Origin: Trileptium ribeirensis
Lineage: Eukaryota > Nematoda > Enoplea > Enoplida > Thoracostomopsidae
DNA: 64,000 nt
Direction of reading: 5' to 3'
NCBI GenBank assembly: GCA_030248225.1
Contig: JASANE010000203.1
Span: forward strand, 1 to 64,000
Shown: positions 58,835-64,000 of the stretch, one piece after another
How the letters are laid out: every line of letters starts with the position of its first letter
Numbering within the stretch: position 1 is the stretch's first letter
Position numbers and translations under genes: made by a program
The notes under the pieces: generated by a model
Databases searched by the model: none
The model's input: only the letters and a program-made list of their open reading frames with translations
Told to the model about the DNA's origin: nothing

Positions 58835-59392
58835 GAAAGCATTGGGATATTAGCGACGCGCTGGTCGCGTACAATGTCCTTTGCAGCGGTCGCACTAATG
58901 CTTGTGATTCCGATGGAGACGATGGTCAAATAAACAATAGACTGGAACGCGACAAAAACGAGACGTCATGCTGTTGTGGTTGTAACCATAGTGACTGTGA
59001 AGATAATGAGCTTGGAGGTTCAACAACTACCTTGTCTCACGTGGCTTCATCTGCAACAAGTTTAGCCGGTGCGACTTCATTTGGACCCGATGATGTAGCG
59101 CAGAAGAATAAATCGTTAGAGGAGGTCATCAATATTTGTGGTCAGGAGCCCTCGGGCGCTAATACGGAAGATAGACATGAATTGATAACTAAAAGACATG
59201 CAAATGGTGCTGATAAGGTCTATGCCGAAAGCGATAGCTCTGCGCCAAAAGCTGCTGTATCTACTTGCTCTATTGAAACTCCAGCTTACACGTTTATGAT
59301 ACCTGACCTAACTGTATTCGAACTAAGTTTTAGACAATTTTTGGAACGTGATCTCATCGAATTTTCAACGCTGAAATCTTTAGAGGATTCAT
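58835..59392 (+). CDS. OTUD7: OTUD7/Cezanne-like deubiquitinase, second coding exon
   Basis: 558 nt, acceptor TTAATTCCAG, donor TCAT|GTAAGC, phase 1 at both ends. It begins GKHWDISDALVAYN, completing the UBA-like domain (vertebrates: GKNWDLNAAL). A variable, acidic and serine/threonine-rich linker follows, with a cysteine-dense patch CCCGCNHSDC. The conserved lead into the OTU domain comes next: IPDLTVFELSFRQFLERDLI then EFSTLKSLED. The family next has LNWW and then the GDGNCLLH catalytic-cysteine motif. I found neither before 64000, so the catalytic exons are beyond the window. Nothing in the visible part is damaged. The Cys patch is not a feature I know from vertebrate OTUD7. Confidence 0.88.
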
Positions 59393-62300
59393 GTAAGCAT
59401 TTTATAATTTCACATATATATATATCTTTTGAAGACTAACTGAGGTAATAGAATATTAAATACTTGCTTATTTTATCATGTCAACGTCGTACTGGGTAAT
59501 TTTTAGCATTCTGTTTTCGTTGTCAAATCTGGCTTCGTTGCACGATGTTTTGTTAGTTAAAAATATATTTTCTCGGAGATAACATTCAAACGCCAATTAA
59601 AGAAGTTTGTAAGTGAAGGTAAGAGAAATCACTCTTTACCACTACTGTATAGTTTCAGCCGCGTTATATGATACTGTCTCATTTGTTTCATTTATTGGGT
59701 GTTAACCAACTATATCTATCTTACTTGTCGAGATACAATTTGTACTGTCGGGCTGCTTTCGACGCCACCGTGGCCTTATCGATTTGCAGGGCTGCTAATA
59801 CCTTGTGCAATCATGTTTATAGTGCTTAGAATTTTTCTCTGAAATTGATTCCATAAGTTTTTATTTTTGCGGTAGGTTAGTTTTGGCACGTCAAGGCTTA
59901 GTTTGAAAATTTTACCATTTCAGATTTTTAATTCCTGAGAATTGCGTACTAAATAGACACAGCTGTTTTGAGATATAATACAGTTAATCGAGTGACGTTT
60001 TTGCATACATATCGTTTCGTGGTTATAGACACCAGAACTGGAAGCATGTTCGTATCCTGTAAAAGACCAGACTTTGTTACATTGCTCCGAATAGATCTTT
60101 ATTCTGACTACACACCTGCATATATACACCTTACATACTTATCAGATTGTTGCTAGGATATAGACAAATTGATCTTAACGTTACCCCGTTGTACACCTGA
60201 CCTGTTTGCTGCTTTGCAAACGACGATATTGTTGATATGAAATAGTACCGAACCGACGAATTCCTGGTTCCAGGACTTATACTACATACAGGCGCAACTC
60301 AAATGACTGTGACTAAAATTACTACATGAGTAAGGCGAAACGAATAATTCTCGAATAACATTTGAATAGCTAATTGTTCGCGAAATAATTTTGTTTCTGT
60401 TCGTAACTGCACATGAAGTTGTTGTTATTATTACCTTTGGGACAAGTTTTTGACCTAGGGAGGACCTATTGAGTTTGCCGTGAAATTGAACAGTGCGTAT
60501 CAAGGTTAGGTGGGAACTTGTTTATTTAGTCGTGGCAGCTTTCGATATTTTAGAATTGATCTAAAAATTAGAGCATTTTAATTATGCTTGAACAAAGCTC
60601 CAATGTTCACACATGAGGCATTCTTCGACATTTCAACCATCAGTTTGTTACTTCTCAAATTTATAGACGGCTTTAGGTTTTAAATTTTAAGAGCTTTCTT
60701 GTTTTAGCGAATTTTAAAATAAGCACTAGCACTCGGACTCTAAAGCGCTGCTGCGATGCCACATTTTGTTGTCAATTTGAGGTCAAACAACAAACAAACG
60801 CATTCCCACTTCCAGCTGTTACTACAGAGGGTATTGTTTTTGTATTGCTAAAATGTTACATAGTTATTTTTCGGTTATGTTATAGTCGTGCATACAGTAG
60901 ACTGCAAAAATAACTGTCGCTTGCGATTCGCTTGGAAGAAATTTATTCAAATAAAAGTAGACTATATTAGTTGTAACAGCTCCGTGGCTCGTTCGAAATG
61001 CATGTCATTTATGGCGGGTACTTTATATACCTACATACTAAGCGCATCAGTGGGCGAGCGAATATCGAACTACAGTGAAGAAATAAAACAAAGCAAAAAG
61101 CTGAACATCAAACCCTGATATCTAGCTTGCAATAAAAACCGTACATTAACAATTACAAGACATTCTGATTCATAAATGAACGATGGAACTACGTTTTAAT
61201 CGCCGACATTGTTCTTTCAGCTTGGACATAGCCAAAAGTAGAAAAAGGAGCACCTATGGGTCTATGTATATCCTCTACAAAATAGTATATATATATTGGC
61301 TTATGTATATTTTTATAAAGCCTTTGATTTGATGCAAAAATTGTGCATTTTCTCTAATTTAGTGCACTGAAAACCTAAGGTTGTTCGGAATATACAATGT
61401 ATTTATTAAGAATCTTCTAGTAGAGCGATAAGTATTTGCTTTATTGCACATACAGCAGATATTGATAGTTCATGTTTTTACAGCAGTTGCAACCGTGCAA
61501 CAAGTTGGTGTATCATGCGCGATTATCGAGATTGAAAGGTCGGTGAGATTTGTTGAAATATTTATCCTTTAAGCCATTTAAAGTAATTATATTTAAAAGG
61601 CTCAATTAGTGATGTGCTAAAAGTCGGGATACGATTTCGTGTCCGCTGCGTCGGGATATCCGGGAAACCGGTTATCCTGACATTGCATCCGATGAGAAGT
61701 TGCAAAATTTTACTGTTTTAAACACACAAAAAATTGATTTGATGATGTTGCGAGTACATTATTTACAGATATGTTTTCGAGTGACCTTTTGAAAGACGAT
61801 TTTATTGTATTTACATATTGTGTGTTTAAGCGGCTCATTTTAGCGCACCTATATATTTCCCCTAAACTAATGAGACGATGGCATTTCAGGTGACCGTTCC
61901 AACTTAACTCTTAGTTGAAACCGCAAAATACTTCCGTTTTCAAAACTATTATTGTTCTCATCTCGTCTTTTCACCGTAAGCCGATTTATGGTACGGTATA
62001 TATTATTACTGCAGTCAAAATGTATATATTTAAACGCGAACTGAAACACTGTAACTATCTGCCGTTTGTATTTTTCTTCGAAGATTTTTAACTTTAATAA
62101 CCAAATAACCCACCAAAATTTAGTATTTTTCGGACACACGATCGCTTGAGACTTGAGATATTTTTAATTTTCAGTTTTTTCAATTTTTTTCTACTATATC
62201 TCTGAATTTGACTTTTGGTGTTGCAGCTTGTTGAAAGGGATGGAATTCCTACTGCGGGCGCTATTTGTGAAAATCGCGAAAATTTCTTTGTATATCGGTG

Positions 62301-62600
62301 TAACACATAACTCATCTTTGAATGGATTTATTCCGACAAAATTTTTTCCCCTTTGTGTCCATTAGTTGAGCGATAAGATCTTTGACCCAATCTTGTCAAA
62401 AGTAGTCACAATGGCAAAAACTAGTTTATAACGGTCCTTCGCAAGTCTGGAAACACAGTATACGGTGTTTCGCAGCTTATATCTCGTGACACATGCTTCC
62501 AGAAACCACTGCCCGGAATCAGCTCAAGGAGATGTACAACTTTGCTCAACATCACTCTTTTGTTGGTACGCTCACTCAGCCGTTTTATAGGTGATGAATC
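59393..62600 (+). other. second intron of the OTUD7-like gene (incomplete)
   Basis: AT-rich sequence downstream of the 59393 donor. No exon with OTU-domain motifs and no repeat was recognised; open frames at 59968 and 60888 lack domains. The intron is at least 4.6 kb if the gene continues past the window. Confidence 0.5.
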
Positions 62601-62606
62601 GATTTC

Positions 62607-63661
62607 CAGGGCCCGTATCCTTAAGGTGGCCATCAGGTAATTCTTATCCTACTCTTGCCTCAACTTTCACATTCTTAAATGGAAGGTAGGGAAAACAGTA
62701 ACAAATTACCCTGGAGTATTTTTATACTCGCGTGAGTAAAATATTTATTCCCGAGTAGGCATATTTTACTTGCGCGTAATATTTCTCCCGAGGCGTTTGT
62801 CTACTCTCTTCTACCGCAACGGTATAACCCACCCTACTCACTGAGGGGCTACACAACCCCTCCTCTCCGCCCCTGCGCACAAGAATAGGGGAACATTGGC
62901 AAGAAGGTGGGGTGGGTCGGAAACTTTTGTCACCACCCCCTGACGACCTCCCCCCTCGAGGGTGTCTATCTCTACCCCGGCGACTCCTTAAGACCTCCGA
63001 GCGTTAGCATGTATGAATAAAAATATAAAATACACAAGCACGTCCATAAAGCAAGCGTTAGAAAGACATGTATACCATCTAATCGGTGCTAGTTATGGGC
63101 GTAACCAGAAACTTCGGCACGGAGGGGCCCTGAATGTGTCAGGTGGGGCACAGCCCAAATATGCATTTCAACGTAAACGTGGTACCGACTTTTCTGTTGT
63201 GTTTCAGGGGGGCACGAACGCTGCACGTGAGCTCAAGGCTCGCCTGCGTACCGCCCTTCAACCCCCCTTGGCAACGTCTTAGTGCGAGTAACTTCAGCTA
63301 CCCTGCAGCATAGCAGGTAGGGTAAATGTCTACTCGTATTCCAGAAGGAGATTAAAATATAGCACTACTCGTATTTTAGAATACACGTGATATTACTCCT
63401 ACCTGCGTGTAAAAACCCAAAGATCGGTTAAAAAAATTTACTCGTAGGTAAAATTCATGCTGGCAGCACAAAATTACCCGCAGGTAAATTTAAATTACAC
63501 TCAGGTAAAATAGCGTACCTGTGGTTACCCTATGTCACGTTTTAGAATACTATAAGCTGTGGGTAGGGGTATTTGCAAGTGATATTAGGTTAAATTACTC
63601 TGAGGTAGATCAAAAATTACCTGCGGGTAAGGGCTACCTTCACTTGAGATTACGGGCCCTC
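62607..63661. mobile_element. foldback/TIR element with repeated CAGGTA and GAGTA motifs
   Basis: AGGGCCCGTATCCTTAAGG on the left (about 62608) and, inverted, AGGGCCCGTAATCTCAAG on the right (ending about 63660) form imperfect terminal inverted repeats. Further in, both arms are dense with short words: ACTCGCGTGAGTA and TTCCCGAGTAGG on the left, and ACCCGCAGGTAA, ACTCAGGTAAA, ACCTGCGGGTAA and ACTCGTAGGTAAA on the right. The centre (62830-63300) is GC-rich and belongs to the banded repeat. No transposase. Target duplication not found. Confidence 0.6.
62830..63300. repeat. dispersed GC/AT-banded repeat, copy 8, nested
   Basis: GAGGGGCTACACAACCCC, CCACCCCCTGACGACC, CCCCCCTCGAGGGTGTC and GCGTTAGCATGTATGAAT, then a second GC-rich block (CGGAGGGGCCCTGAATG, CAACCCCCCTTGGCAACG). 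It sits in the middle of the TIR element, so it may be its cargo or a nested insertion. The 89-codon frame at 63013-63282 is repeat-derived. Confidence 0.5.
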
Positions 63662-64000
63662 AATGTAGTCTGTTTTTATTTGCCTGATTATGTATGGCTG
63701 CCAGAGCATAAAGAATAAATTTCATGATACGATGAATTTTCCGGTGCGCGGACACGGTGGTTTGATTACCTGGAGTCCAGAAAGAATATGTCATACTTTT
63801 CAGCAGTATGTTATCGACAAACCCGATTTGTTGAATTCGGAGATGGAGAAGCGTTAGCTTCGGAATCGAAGAATTCTCACTAGGAGAGCATAGGTTGAAA
63901 AATATGCGCGTCCGTTTTTTTCTCTGTCAACACGACTTTTCTATTTCAACTTCGGCCGATTTTGACGAATTTTTTTTAAACGAAAGCTACAGATCTCTAG

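Noticed and set aside
63013..63282. 89-codon plus-strand frame with glycine-rich centre
   Set aside because: Lies in the GC-rich dispersed repeat; no domain.
59393..64000. Further OTUD7 exons (LNWW, GDGNCLLH)
   Set aside because: Searched by eye on the plus strand; no such motif with a phase-1 acceptor was found.

Overview
This is AT-rich, repeat-dense animal nuclear DNA. It has spliced genes with multi-kilobase introns, no operons, and several classes of invertebrate transposon. A flatworm, probably a digenean trematode, is the best guess. The main reason is a Ty3/Gypsy element with the CHCC-type Gag knuckle and a tRNA-Trp primer site, the combination known from the CsRn1 clade first described in Clonorchis. 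This is inference: no rRNA, mitochondrial or clade-specific marker gene is present.

Three protein-coding loci can be supported, all partial. (1) Minus strand, 18640 to 9617: three in-phase exons of an alpha-carbonic-anhydrase-fold protein. Two zinc-ligand histidines are kept, but the third is replaced by arginine, so it is probably a carbonic-anhydrase-related protein. (2) Plus strand, 6359 to 7566: two phase-0 exons of a multi-pass membrane protein of unknown family, with a decayed tandem duplicate of the second exon between them. (3) Plus strand, 56451 to 59392: the first two coding exons of an OTUD7/Cezanne-type deubiquitinase. Its catalytic OTU domain must lie to the right of the window.

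Layout: 1-5.5 kb holds three tails of one RTE-like LINE, with 129-bp repeats in the 3' UTR, two of them arranged tail to tail. The membrane gene follows, then an 85-bp repeat array between two tRNA-like segments. The carbonic anhydrase locus covers 9.6-18.6 kb, and its 6.4-kb intron contains a full-length but frameshifted Gypsy element in antisense. From 19 to 27 kb there are MITE-like palindromes and short tandem arrays, including a 4 x 165-bp array that keeps one frame open. A 138-bp satellite with higher-order structure fills 27.9-33.7 kb. From 34 to 44 kb lie a decayed hAT transposase, a cluster of TTCGCGAA palindromes, a foldback element packed with a 32-bp minisatellite, and a 21-bp perfect inverted repeat. 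Three diverged copies of a large non-coding repeat occupy 45-52 kb, two of them separated by a strand-skewed spacer. tRNA-headed SINE-like copies lie at 52.7-55.1 kb, and the OTUD7-like gene fills the right end.

I see no multi-gene system. The genes are unrelated neighbours. The most novel-looking material is repetitive: the 45-52 kb element, the TTCGCGAA cluster and the in-frame 165-bp array.
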